DNA of 64,000 bases from Cololabis saira (lineage: Eukaryota > Chordata > Actinopteri > Beloniformes > Belonidae), in assembly GCF_033807715.1 (NCBI RefSeq), contig NC_084601.1, forward strand, positions 1,519,001 to 1,583,000. The letters run 5' to 3'. The notes under the pieces were generated by a model. That model did not search any database. It was not told the origin of the DNA and worked only from the letters and a program-made list of their open reading frames with translations. The position numbers and the translations under genes are program-made. Shown here piece by piece: positions 31,601 through 44,226 of this stretch (positions within the stretch are counted from its first letter, which is position 1; each line of letters starts with the position of its first letter).

Positions 31601-34156
31601 TGTGTTTTAAAGCCCTTTTCCTGTCTGTTTTGTTGTCAGGGTGATGAAAGTTGCCTCTAAGTTCCCTGGGCGGGGTCTGATGTTCTCCGTCGCTAATAAG
31701 AAAGACTTTCTGATTGAGCTGGAGGACGACTACGGTCTAGGGATGTCAGACGGAGGGGAACTGCCGTTCGTCACGATCCGGACAAAGCTGGGCCACAAGT
31801 TCATCATGAGGGAAGAGTTCACGTAGGTGACACGGACAAACCTGGTGAAGCTGCAATTTACAGGACTGTCTCAGAAAATTAGAATATTGTGATTTTCTGT
31901 AATGCAATTACAAAAACAAAAATGTCATACATTCTGGATTCATTACAAATCAACTGAAATATTGCAAGCCTTTTATTATTTTAATATTGCTGATCATGGC
32001 TTACAGCTTAAGAAAACTCAAATATCCTATCTCAAAAAATTAGAATATTCTGGGAATCTTAATCTTAAACTGTAAGCCATGATCAGCAATATTAAAATAA
32101 TAAAAGGCTTGCAATATTTCAGTTGATTTGTAATAAATCCAAGTCTGTTTTGTTGTTTTTAATTGCATTACAGAAAATAAAGAACTTTATCACAATATTC
32201 TAATTTTCTGAGACAGTCCTGTATACTGTATCTAAATGACTCTGTCACTCTTCATAGGAGGGACGGTCAATCGCTGGAGAGGTTTTTGGGAGATTACTTT
32301 GCGGATCGTCTTAAACGTTACATCAAATCTGAACCCGTTCCTGAGAAGAACTTTGCTCCGGTCAAGGTGATGTAACCACTGAGCAGCTTGTTTTTGTAAA
32401 TGTGTGCAAGTTTATGAGGAATGTGTTCTGTGTTGGAAAGAAGAACAGACAGAAAGGACATGATGGATTCCCCATTGGGACTTTCTCTTCTCCGCTTCTC
32501 CACCGTCTTCTAAAGTGCAGGTGGTTGTTGCTGAGTCGTTTGATGATATCGTCAAGGATCCATCCAAGGATGTTCTGATTCAGTTTTACTCTCCGTTGTG
32601 TCAACACTGCAAGAAACTGGAGCCGGTCTACAGAGAGCTGGCTGAAACGGTACAGAGCCTCACCTCGTTGTGTTGTTCCATTCATTTTCAATGGATAAAA
32701 CTGCAATTTTCCAGCTGGAAAGGGAAATTGGATTAAATCAGATATTCACAGTACTCGAGTTGTTGAAAAAAATCAGGATGGTGGATTTTATCATATGGGG
32801 ACAGATAATTTGTGCTGATTACAAATAATATAATATATTACAAATAATAGCAGTGACCAAAACACCTGCAGAAATACTGCAGGAATGACATAGCAGCAGT
32901 TAAATGCAGCCTTCTGTAAGCTTTAAATATCCACTGGGCTTACATCAAATACATCAAAACACAACAATAAAAAACACTTTTCTGAACTTATCAATATGAC
33001 TCTGTCCTTCACAGGATAAGTCAAATGGATCACTGCAAAAACTCTAAATAAGAATATTTGTCTTATTTCTAGTTAAAATGTCTCATTTTAGTAAAAAAAT
33101 CTCATTACACTTAAAACAAGACTCATCACTGGAAAAAACAACAATTTTCACCTGTTTCAAATAGATTTTCACTTGAAATAAGTAGAAAAATCTGCCAGTG
33201 GAACAAGATTTTTTTGGTTGTAATGAGAAGATAAATCTTGTCCCACTGGCAGATTTTCCTACTTATTTCAAGTGAAAATTTACTTGAAACAGGTGAAATT
33301 GGTCAAATAAGTTATTTTTCTGGTGATGACTCTAAATGTTGAAATAGCAGTAAAACCACATTCATTGATGAAATGACATAAGGGATGGAAAGGGGGGATG
33401 GCAGTTTTACAGGGGGGATGATTTGGACCATTTTTATTTCAGGAGGGGATGGGTCCCCCCTCATCCCCCCTCAACTCCAGTACTGGATATACATGTATAT
33501 ACTCCTGCGCAAAGAAAAAGTGATTATTTTCACAATCGGTCTACTCATGGAACAGTGTTGGTGTTTGCAGAAGATTGCAAAAACAATCAGAACTGAAACC
33601 TTCACTCAGAGAGATGTTTAAACTTACCGGATCCATGAATGTTTTACAAACCTAACAAAAGGCCATTATATGTCAGAGCAACACGTCTTAACATTACTAG
33701 TACAAATGAGTTTTTTGTAGTAAATGTGATACTTGATACTTGTTCTCAGCTGTATTCTGAGTCAAACACCGTCATTGCCAAGATGAACGCGGTTGACAAC
33801 GACATCCCACTGCCGTATGAAGTCCAGGGGTGAGGATGGAGATTTCTGGTCCTGATTTCAAACAAGGACTCCATTAGTTATTTCATATATTTCTCCATTT
33901 CTCTCCAGGTATCCAACCATTTATTTTGCTCCAGTGGGTAAAAAAGATGAGCCCATACGATACCAGGTAAAACACAGTTAAATTAGTTTTTTTTTAGTTA
34001 AGGCTGTCTGCTAATATTACTCACATGATGTCAGATGATCACATTGTGTCTCCTTTCTGTTTTCAGGGAAATCGAGAACTCAAAGACTTTCTGAATTTTC
34101 TGAAGCGGGAGTCAAGTCACAATCTGTTGCTCAGTGGGTCTAAGGAAGAACTGTGA
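27387..34156 (+). CDS. PDIA3/ERp57-like protein disulfide isomerase, 13 exons
   Basis: Endoplasmic-reticulum thiol oxidoreductase of the a-b-b'-a' PDI class; PDIA3 folds glycoproteins with calnexin/calreticulin. Exons: 27387-27541, 28793-28871, 28945-29062, 29146-29253, 29863-29992, 30156-30269, 30351-30476, 31640-31822, 32258-32366, 32521-32649, 33750-33829, 33909-33966, 34067-34156. They total 1479 nt, 492 aa (human PDIA3 is 505). The N-terminal hydrophobic segment ([16 protein letters not shown]) is a signal peptide. Domain a has [16 protein letters not shown] (C53-G-H-C56) and a cis-proline GYPT. The b/b' part has the family landmark GSNYWRNRV. Domain a' has [14 protein letters not shown] (C401-Q-H-C404) where PDIA3 has WCGHC. 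The C-terminus KEEL is a KDEL-type ER retrieval signal, and the lysine-rich PDIA3 tail is missing. The two changes at the second site suggest a diverged paralogue rather than canonical pdia3. The start was chosen for the signal peptide. Intron 1 holds a family M MITE and a 52-bp (AT)n tract. Confidence 0.92.
27602..27952 (+). mobile_element. Family M palindromic MITE copy 4
   Basis: TACAGGACTGTCTCAG to CTGAGACAGTTCTGTA with an A15 run after TGCAATTT. The central loop is partly deleted. It lies 60 bp inside intron 1 of the PDIA3-like gene. Confidence 0.87.
27953..28690. mobile_element. Possible TIR element plus (AT)n tract
   Basis: TATGGGTCAATGAC at the left (27953-27966) and GTCATTGATCCATATA (about 28610-28626) at the right are inverted. 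The interior holds two GGTCGC(G/A)CCACATGA motifs (28209-28223 and 28427-28442). An (AT)n run of about 52 bp follows at 28621-28672. The element fills most of PDIA3-like intron 1. No second copy in this window, so support is limited. Confidence 0.45.
29378..29765. repeat. Palindromic element with ~85-bp arms (PDIA3-like intron 4)
   Basis: The left arm ACTGCAACGGCCTGATGCG... to ...CAAACTCAAAATGAGGTAC is complemented by the right arm ending GGCCGTTGCAGT with only a few mismatches. The middle is a degenerate series of GCAAA/GAAACG motifs. Long high-identity arms point to a DNA-transposon MITE of unknown family. Confidence 0.75.
30563..31141. repeat. Palindromic element filled with ATTACGA(CT)TTATTCT motifs
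   Basis: The arms read TACGACAGAGTATTAGGGCC and GGCCCTAATACTCCGTCGTA (complementary), continuing through CAAACTAAGAC and a poly-A/T block. The interior is a degenerate tandem array of a roughly 15-22-bp motif (AATATTACGACTTTATTCTC), inverted between the two halves. CTGGAC lies just outside both ends, a possible partial target duplication. It sits in PDIA3-like intron 7. Confidence 0.8.
31859..32223 (-). mobile_element. Family M palindromic MITE copy 5
   Basis: Occupies nearly all of PDIA3-like intron 8 (31823-32257). The right arm has a small deletion near 32133-32145. Loop orientation as in copy 2. Confidence 0.88.
33060..33335. repeat. Palindromic repeat, ~80-bp arms (PDIA3-like intron 10)
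   Basis: ATCACTGGAAAAAACAACAA...TAGAAAAATCTGCCAGTGG (about 33123-33201) is complemented by CCACTGGCAGATTTTCCTAC...TTCTGGTGAT (33244-33329) with few mismatches. It is a TIR-type MITE of a kind common in fish introns. The sequence from 33335 to 33749 holds a G-rich/C-rich patch (33382-33470) but nothing assignable. Confidence 0.7.
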
Positions 34157-34643
34157 AACATCCACCCACCGGAACTGACTTCAAGATGGACCACCACGTT
34201 GTCTCCATGACAACTGCAGAAGTATAAAGTAGCCAAGTGTTGCTGACTCAACCAGAACTGAACTACAGATCACTAGTCAGGATATCCGCTGGCTAATTTT
34301 ACAAAAAAAAAGAAGAAAACCCAACAAAGAAAGACAAATCCAGCCATATCCCTCCACTATTTCCACCACAACTTCCCATCATGTCACACTGCCTCACTGG
34401 ATGGATTTATTTAAGGAGCCATCTTATATGCACTTTTTATTTCTTTGTATTTTATGCAATACTATAATGCAGTTGTGTTATTTATTTTAACATCTGTGGA
34501 CTTTATATTTGGTGCTTTTTGTATTTATTTATTTACTTATTTATTTGAATTCTATCAGGTTCTTGTGACAAACTGTTGTCCGTTAATTGATGGAGAAGTT
34601 TATTCTGAGTGTTTTTACTGTCAGAGATCCTCTGGAACTATTT

Positions 34644-34649
34644 AATAAA
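34644..34649 (+). terminator. Poly(A) signal of the PDIA3-like gene
   Basis: First AATAAA after the stop codon at 34156; it implies a 3'UTR of about 500 nt. Confidence 0.6.
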
Positions 34650-34716
34650 TTGGTGATTAACGTGTCTGTGGGCTCCAAGTTAACTCAGACCAAGTATTCA
34701 GATTCTTCTTCACTAT

Positions 34717-34719
<3 letters not shown>

Positions 34720-34786
<67 letters not shown>

Positions 34787-34787
34787 G
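34720..34787. repeat. (CTG)n(CTA)n trinucleotide repeat
   Basis: About 9 CTG units followed by about 13 CTA units, 75 bp after the PDIA3-like poly(A) signal. CTG runs are prone to slippage. Confidence 0.95.
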
Positions 34788-35002
34788 TCATTTAGCAGAT
34801 GCTTTTATCCAAAGCAACTTACATTTGAGAGAACAACACCAGCAGAAATCCCATAGCAGGTCCAGCTGGATCAGAGCTGGTCAGACTGAGACTCCAGTTG
34901 GAAACACGTGCTGCCACGCCAGAACTCAGGCTGTTTGTTCTGTTTTTGTGGTTGAAGTGTTCCCATCTCACCCAAAACAACAGTCCCTTTATACAAGAAA
35001 AC

Positions 35003-35373
35003 TACAGGACTGTCTCAGAAAATTACAATATTGTGATAAAGTTCTTTATTTTCTGTAATGCAATTAAAATAACAAAAATGTCATACATTCTGGATTCATT
35101 ACAAATCAACTGAAATATTGCAAGCCTTTTATTATTTTAATATTGCTGATTATGGCTTACAGTTTAAGATTAAGATTCCCAGAATATTCAAATTTTTTGA
35201 GATAAGATATTTGAGTTTTCTTAAACTGTAAGTCATGATCAGCAATATTAAAATAATAAAAGGCTTGCAATATTTCAGTTGATTTGTAATGAATCCAGAA
35301 TGTATGACATTTTTGTTTTTGTAATTGCATTACAGAAAATCACAATATTCTAATTTTCTGAGACAGTCCTGTA
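35003..35373 (+). mobile_element. Family M palindromic MITE copy 6
   Basis: Complete TA-edged copy in the intergenic space downstream of the PDIA3-like gene. Loop orientation as in copy 1. Confidence 0.88.
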
Positions 35374-35387
35374 CATGTCTATGCTCG

Positions 35388-35588
35388 GGACCCCTGCCCT
35401 GCATGTTTTACATGTTTCCTTGCATCATCACACCTGATTCTAATTAATGGCCGTCATCAGCTTGTCATCCAGGTCTGGACAAGTCTGTTAATGACACAGT
35501 CATTTGTATCAGGATGTGTTGATGCATGGAAACATCTAAAACCTGCAGGACAGGAGGTCCTGAGCACCAGGGTTGAAGACCACTGTTT
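35388..35588. mobile_element. hAT-type palindromic MITE (partial left end)
   Basis: CCCTGCCCTGCATGTTTTAC at the left is inverted relative to GTAAAACATGCAGG-like sequence near the right (CTAAAACCTGCAGGACAGG, 35537-35556). The element ends CAGGGTTGAAGACCACTG. This matches a well-known fish hAT MITE layout; the terminal left bases appear lost. Confidence 0.65.
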
Positions 35589-35613
35589 TAGGGGAAAGGT
35601 GAGCTCTTATTTT

Positions 35614-36374
<761 letters not shown>

Positions 36375-36415
36375 GTGAGCTCTTATTTTGCACTTTTTAA
36401 TTTAGCATTTTATTG

Positions 36416-36440
36416 GACTCCAGAGTCCTTACAAACATCA
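36416..36440 (+). mobile_element. Left stub of the L2/Rex1-like LINE that hosts the minisatellite
   Basis: In the frame used by the right flank, these bases plus the first repeat unit read DSRVLTNIRKLDHITP. This matches the RT C-terminal region just before the ...HITPVxxSLHWLPV block; compare [18 protein letters not shown] in the LINE at 21508-22750. LINE homology upstream of about 36410 is not evident. Confidence 0.75.
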
Positions 36441-39400
36441 GGAAACTGGACCACATTACACCAGGAAACTGGACCATATTACACCAGGAAACTGGACCAT
36501 ATTACACCAGGAAACTGGACCATATTACACCAGGAAACTGGACCATATTACACCAGGAAACTGGACCATATTACACCAGGACACTGGACCATATTACACC
36601 AGGAAACTGGACCATATTACACTAGGAAACTGGACCATATTACACCAGGAAACTGGACCATATTACACCAGGAAACTGGACCATATTACACCAGGAAACT
36701 GGACCATATTACACCAGGAAACTGGACCACATTACACCAGGAAACTGGACCATATTACACCAGGAAACTGGACCATATTACACCAGGAAACTGGACCATA
36801 TTACACTAGGAAACTGGACCATATTACACCAGGAAACTGGACCATATTACACCAGGAAACTGGACCATATTACACCAGGAAACTGGACCACATTACACCA
36901 GGAAACTGGACCACATTACACCTGTTAACTGGACCATATTACACCAGGAAACTGGACCATATTACACCAGGAAACTGGAACATATTACACCAGGAAACTG
37001 GACCACATTACACCAGGAAACTGGACCATATTACACCAGGAAACTGGACCATATTACACCAGGAAACTGGACCACATTACACCAGGAAACTGGACCACAT
37101 TACACCAGGAAACTGGACCATATTACACCAGGAAACTGGACCACATTACACCAGGAAACTGGACCACATTACACCAGGAAACTGGACCATATTACACCAG
37201 GAAACTGGACCATATTACACCAGGAAACTGGACTATATTACACCAGGAAACTGGACCATATTACACCAGGACACTGGACCATATTACACCAGGAAACTGG
37301 ACCATATTACACTAGGAAACTGGACCATATTACACCAGGAAACTGGACCATATTACACCAGGAAACTGGACCATATTACACCAGGAAACTGGACCATATT
37401 ACACCAGGATACTGGACCATATTACACCAGGAAACTGGACCATATTACACTAGGAAACTGGACCATATTACACCAGGAAACTGGACCATATTACACCAGG
37501 AAACTGGACCATATTACACCAGGAAACTGGACCACATTACACCAGGAAACTGGACCATATTACACCAGGAAACTGGACCATATTACACCAGGAAACTGGA
37601 CCATATTACACCAGGAAACTGGACCATATTACACTAGGAAACTGGACCATATTACACCAGGAAACTGGACCATATTACACCAGGAAACTGGACCATATTA
37701 CACCAGGAAACTGGACCACATTACACCAGGAAACTGGACCACATTACACCAGGAAACTGGACCATATTACACCAGGAAACTGGACCATATTACACCAGGA
37801 AACTGGACTATATTACACCAGGAAACTGGACCATATTACACCAGGAAACTGGACAATATTACACCAGGAAACTGGAGCATATTACACCAGGAAACTGGAG
37901 CATATTGCACCAGGAAACTGGACCATATTACACCAGGAAACTGGACCACATTACACCAGGAAACTGGACCACATTACACCAGGAAACTGGACCATATTAC
38001 ACCAGGAAACTGGACCATATTACACCAGGAAACTGGACCACATTACACCAGGAAACTGGACCACATTACACCAGGAAACTGGACCATATTACACCAGGAA
38101 ACTGGACTATATTACACCAGGAAACTGGACCATATTACACCAGGAAACTGGACCACATTACACCAGGAAACTGGACCACATTACACCAGGAAACTGGACC
38201 ACATTACACCAGGAAACTGGACCATATTACACCAGGAAACTGGACCATATTACACCAGGAAACTGGACCATATTACACCAGGAAACTGGACCATATTACA
38301 CCAGGAAACTGGACCACATTACACCAGGAAACTGGACCATATTACACCAGGAAACTGGACCATATTACACCAGGAAACTGGACCACATTACACCAGGAAA
38401 CTGGACCATATTACACCAGGAAACTGGACCACATTGCACCAGGAAACTGGACCACATTACACCAGGAAACTGGACCACATTACACCAGGAAACTGGACCA
38501 CATTACACCAGGAAACTGGACCATATTACACCAGGAAACTGGACCATATTACACCAGGAAACTGGACCATATTACACCAGGAAACTGGACCACATTACAC
38601 CAGGAAACTGGACCATATTACACCAGGAAACTGGACCACATTACACCAGGAAACTGGACCATATTACACCAGGAAACTGGACCATATTACACCAGGAAAC
38701 TGGACCATATTACACCAGGAAACTGGACCATATTACACCAGGAAACTGGACCACATTACACCAGGAAACTGGACCATATTACACCAGGAAACTGGACCAT
38801 ATTACACCAGGAAACTGGACCACATTACACCAGGAAACTGGACCATATTACACCAGGAAACTGGACCACATTACACCAGGAAACTGGACCATATTACACC
38901 AGGAAAGTGGACTACATTACACCAGGAAACTGGACCACATTACACCAGGAAACTGGACCATATTACACCAGGAAACTGGACCATATTACACCAGGAAACT
39001 GGACCATATTACACCAGGAAACTGGACCATATTACACCAGGAAACTGGACCATATTACACCAGGAAACTGGACCATATTACACCAGGAAACTGGACCACA
39101 TTACACCAGGAAACTGGACCATATTACACCAGGAAACTGGACCATATTACACCAGGAAACTGGACCACGTTACACCAGGAAACTGGACCATATTACACCA
39201 GGAAACTGGACCATGTTACACCAGGAAACTGGAACATATTACACCAGGAAACTGGACCATATTACACCAGGAAACTGGACCACATTACACCAGGAAACTG
39301 GACCATATTACACCAGGAAACTGGACCATATTACACCAGGAAACTGGACCATATTACACCAGGAAACTGGACCACATTACACCAGGAAACTGGACCATAT

Positions 39401-42400
39401 TACACCAGGAAACTGGACCACATTGCACCAGGAAACTGGACCACATTACACCAGGAAACTGGACCACATTACACCAGGAAACTGGACCACATTACACCAG
39501 GAAACTGGACCATATTACACCAGGAAACTGGACCATATTACACCAGGAAACTGGACCATATTACACCAGGAAACTGGACCACATTACACCAGGAAACTGG
39601 ACCATATTACACCAGGAAACTGGACCATATTACACCAGGAAACTGGACCACATTACACCAGGAAACTGGACCATATTACACCAGGAAAGTGGACTACGTT
39701 ACACCAGGAAACTGGACCATATTACACCAGGAAACTGGACCATATTACACCAGGAAACTGGACCATATTACACCAGGAAACTGGACCACATTACACCAGG
39801 AAACTGGACCACGTTACACCAGGAAACTGGACCATATTACACCAGGAAACTGGACCATGTTACACCAGGAAACTGGACCATATTACACCAGGAAACTGGA
39901 CCATATTACACCAGGAAACTGGACCACATTACACCAGGAAACTGGACCATATTACACCAGGAAACTGGACCATATTACACCAGGAAACTGGACCATATTA
40001 CACCAGGAAACTGGACCACATTACACCAGGAAACTGGACCATATTACACCAGGAAACTGGACCATATTACACCAGGAAACTGGACCATATTACACCAGGA
40101 AACTGGACCACATTACACCAGGAAACTGGACCATATTACACCAGGAAACTGGACCATATTACACCAGGAAACTGGACCATATTACACCAGGAAACTGGAC
40201 CATATTACACCAGGAAACTGGACCATATTACACCAGGAAACTGGACCATATTACACCAGGAAACTGGACCACATTACACCAGGAAACTGGACCACATTAC
40301 ACCAGGAAACTGGACCATATTACACCAGGAAACTGGACCATATTACACCAGGAAACTGGACCACATTACACCAGGAAACTGGACCATATTACACCAGGAA
40401 ACTGGACCATATTACACCAGGAAACTGGACCACATTACACCAGGAAACTGGACCACATTACACCAGGAAACTGGACCATATTACACCAGGAAACTGGACC
40501 ATATTACACCAGGAAACTGGACCACATTACACCAGGAAACTGGACCACATTACACCAGGAAACTGGACCATATTACACCAGGAAACTGGACCATATTACA
40601 CCAGGAAACTGGACCACATTACACCAGGAAACTGGACCACATTACACCAGGAAACTGGACCATATTACACCAGGAAACTGGACCACATTACACCAGGAAA
40701 CTGGACCACATTACACCAGGAAACTGGGCCACATTACACCAGGAAACTGGACCATATTACACCAGGAAACTGGCCATATTACACTAGGAAACTGGACCAT
40801 ATTACACCAGGAAACTGGACCATATTACACCAGGAAACTGGACCACATTACACCAGGAAACTGGACCACATTACACCAGGAAACTGGACCACATTACACC
40901 AGGAAACTGGACCACATTACACCAGGAAACTGGACCACATTACACCAGGAAACTGGACCATATTACACCAGGAAACTGGACCACATTACACCAGGAAACT
41001 GGACCACATTACACCAGGAAACTGGACCATATTACACCAGGAAACTGGACCATATTACACCAGGAAACTGGACCATATTACACCAGGAAACTGGACCACA
41101 TTACACCAGGAAACTGGACCATATTACACCAGGAAACTGGACCATACACCAGGAAACTGGACCATATTACACCAGGAAACTGGACCACATTACACCAGGA
41201 AACTGGACCACATTACACCAGGAAACTGGACCACATTACACCAGGAAACTGGACCACATTACACCAGGAAACTGGCCATATTACACCAGGAAACTGGACC
41301 ATATTACACCAGGAAACTGGACCAGGAAACTGGACCATATTACACCAGGAAACTGGACCATATTACACCAGGAAACTGGACCAGGAAACTGGACCATATT
41401 ACACCAGGAAACTGGACCACATTACACCAGGAAACTGGACCACATTACACCAGGAAACTGGATCACATTACACCAGGAAACTGGACCATATTACACCAGG
41501 AAACTGGACCATATTACACCAGGAAACTGGACCATATTACACCAGGAAACTGGACCATATTACACCAGGAAACTGGACCATATTACACCAGGAAACTGGA
41601 CCACATTACACCAGGAAACTGGACCATATTACACCAGGAAACTGGACCATATTACACCAGGAAACTGGACCATATTACACCAGGAAACTGGACCATATTA
41701 CACCAGGAAACTGGACCACATTACACCAGGAAACTGGACCACATTACACCAGGAAACTGGACCATATTACACCAGGAAACTGGACCATACACCAGGAAAC
41801 TGGACCATATTACACCAGGAAACTGGACCACATTACACCAGGAAACTGGACCATATTACACCAGGAAACTGGACCATATTACACCAGGAAACTGGACCAT
41901 ATTACACCAGGAAACTGGACCACATTACACCAGGAAACTGGACCACATTACACCAGGAAACTGGACCATATTACACCAGGAAACTGGACCATATTACACC
42001 AGGAAACTGGACCACATTACACCAGGAAACTGGACCACATTACACCAGGAAACTGGACCATATTACACCAGGAAACTGGACCATATTACACCAGGAAACT
42101 GGACCACATTACACCAGGAAACTGGACCACATTACACCAGGAAACTGGACCATATTACACCAGGAAACTGGACCACATTACACCAGGAAACTGGACCACA
42201 TTACACCAGGAAACTGGGCCACATTACACCAGGAAACTGGACCATATTACACCAGGAAACTGGCCATATTACACTAGGAAACTGGACCATATTACACCAG
42301 GAAACTGGACCATATTACACCAGGAAACTGGACCACATTACACCAGGAAACTGGACCACATTACACCAGGAAACTGGACCACATTACACCAGGAAACTGG

Positions 42401-44226
42401 ACCACATTACACCAGGAAACTGGACCACATTACACCAGGAAACTGGACCATATTACACCAGGAAACTGGACCACATTACACCAGGAAACTGGACCACATT
42501 ACACCAGGAAACTGGACCATATTGCACCAGGAAACTGGACCATATTACACCAGGAAACTGGACCATATTACACCAGGAAACTGGACCATATTACACCAGG
42601 AAACTGGACCACATTACACCAGGAAACTGGACCATACACCAGGAAACTGGACCATATTACACCAGGAAACTGGACCACATTACACCAGGAAACTGGACCA
42701 CATTACACCAGGAAACTGGACCACATTACACCAGGAAACTGGACCACATTACACCAGGAAACTGGCCATATTACACCAGGAAACTGGACCATATTACACC
42801 AGGAAACTGGACCAGGAAACTGGACCATATTACACCAGGAAACTGGACCATATTACACCAGGAAACTGGACCAGGAAACTGGACCATATTACACCAGGAA
42901 ACTGGACCACATTACACCAGGAAACTGGACCACATTACACCAGGAAACTGGATCACATTACACCAGGAAACTGGACCATATTACACCAGGAAACTGGACC
43001 ATATTACACCAGGAAACTGGACCATATTACACCAGGAAACTGGACCATATTACACCAGGAAACTGGACCATATTACACCAGGAAACTGGACCACATTACA
43101 CCAGGAAACTGGACCATATTACACCAGGAAACTGGACCATATTACACCAGGAAACTGGACCATATTACACCAGGAAACTGGACCATATTACACCAGGAAA
43201 CTGGACCACATTACACCAGGAAACTGGACCACATTACACCAGGAAACTGGACCATATTACACCAGGAAACTGGACCATACACCAGGAAACTGGACCATAT
43301 TACACCAGGAAACTGGACCACATTACACCAGGAAACTGGACCATATTACACCAGGAAACTGGACCATATTACACCAGGAAACTGGACCACATTACACCAG
43401 GAAACTGGACCATATTACACCAGGAAACTGGACCACATTACACCAGGAAACTGGACCACATTACACCAGGAAACTGGACCACATTACACCAGGAAACTGG
43501 ACCACATTACACCAGGAAACTGGACCATATTACACCAGGAAACTGGACCATATTACACCAGGAAACTGGACCATATTACACCAGGAAACTGGACCACATT
43601 ACACCAGGAAACTGGACCACATTACACCAGGAAACTGGACCACATTACACCAGGAAACTGGACCGTATTACACCAGGAAACTGGACCACATTACACCAGG
43701 AAACTGGACCATATTACACCAGGAAACTGGACCACATTACACCAGGAAACTGGACCATATTACACCAGGAAACTGGACCACATTACACCAGGAAACTGGA
43801 CCACGTTACACCAGGAAACTGGACCACATTACACCAGGAAACTGGACCACATTACACCAGGAAACTGGACCATATTACACCAGGAAACTGGACCACATTA
43901 CACCAGGAAACTGGACCATATTACACCAGGAAACTGGACCATATTACACCAGGAAACTGGACCACATTACACCAGGAAACTGGACCACATTACACCAGGA
44001 AACTGGACCATAGTACACCAGGAAACTGGACCATAGTACACCAGGAACCTGGACCACAGTACACCAGGAAACTGGACCATATTACACCAGGAAACTGGAC
44101 CATATTACACCAGGAAACTGGACCACATTACACCAGGAAACTGGACCACATTACACCAGGAAACTGGACCATAGTACACCAGGAAACTGGACCATATTAC
44201 ACCAGGAAACTGGACCATATTACACC
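36441..44226 (+). repeat. 7.8-kb minisatellite, 23-bp unit, ~340 copies, LINE-derived
   Basis: The unit is GGAAACTGGACCATATTACA+CCA (23 bp). Nearly all units differ only at one position, CCATATT against CCACATT. Rarer variants are CACTAGG, GGACACTGG, CCACGTT, TTGCACC and AGTGGACT, units shortened by 1, 3 or 10 bp, and a cluster of CATAGTA units near the right end (44014-44180). The sense strand reads RKLDHITPGNWT(I/T)LHQETGP(Y/H)YT, a 23-residue period shared by all three frames. The last unit runs in frame into LINE RT sequence. No spacers, so not a CRISPR; not telomeric. It lies between the PDIA3-like gene and cct3. Confidence 0.97.
40381..43380 (+). repeat. Tandem duplication of a 1490-bp block inside the minisatellite
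   Basis: Rare markers recur exactly 1490 bp apart: CTGGGCCACATT (about 40724 and 42214), CTGGCCATATTACACTAGG (about 40771 and 42261), the 3-bp-short unit (about 41146 and 42636), the 10-bp-short unit (about 41320 and 42810), GGATCACATT (41460 and 42950) and a second 3-bp-short unit (about 41787 and 43277). The pattern breaks just before 40381 and after about 43388. With 28 bp of small deletions, 1490 bp equals 66 units. Copies differ at a few CAT/CAC sites and one TTGCACC (42523), so the duplication is recent. Confidence 0.9.

Noticed and set aside
37905..44036. Giant open frames (960, 1859, 862 and 504 codons) encoding a 23-residue repeat protein
   Set aside because: They are products of a stop-free 23-bp tandem repeat read in three overlapping frames. 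There is no promoter, splice structure or unique domain, and the frames begin at chance TTGCACC or GTGGACT variants.
36441..44226. CRISPR-like regular repeats
   Set aside because: The units are directly adjacent with no spacers, and the genome is vertebrate.
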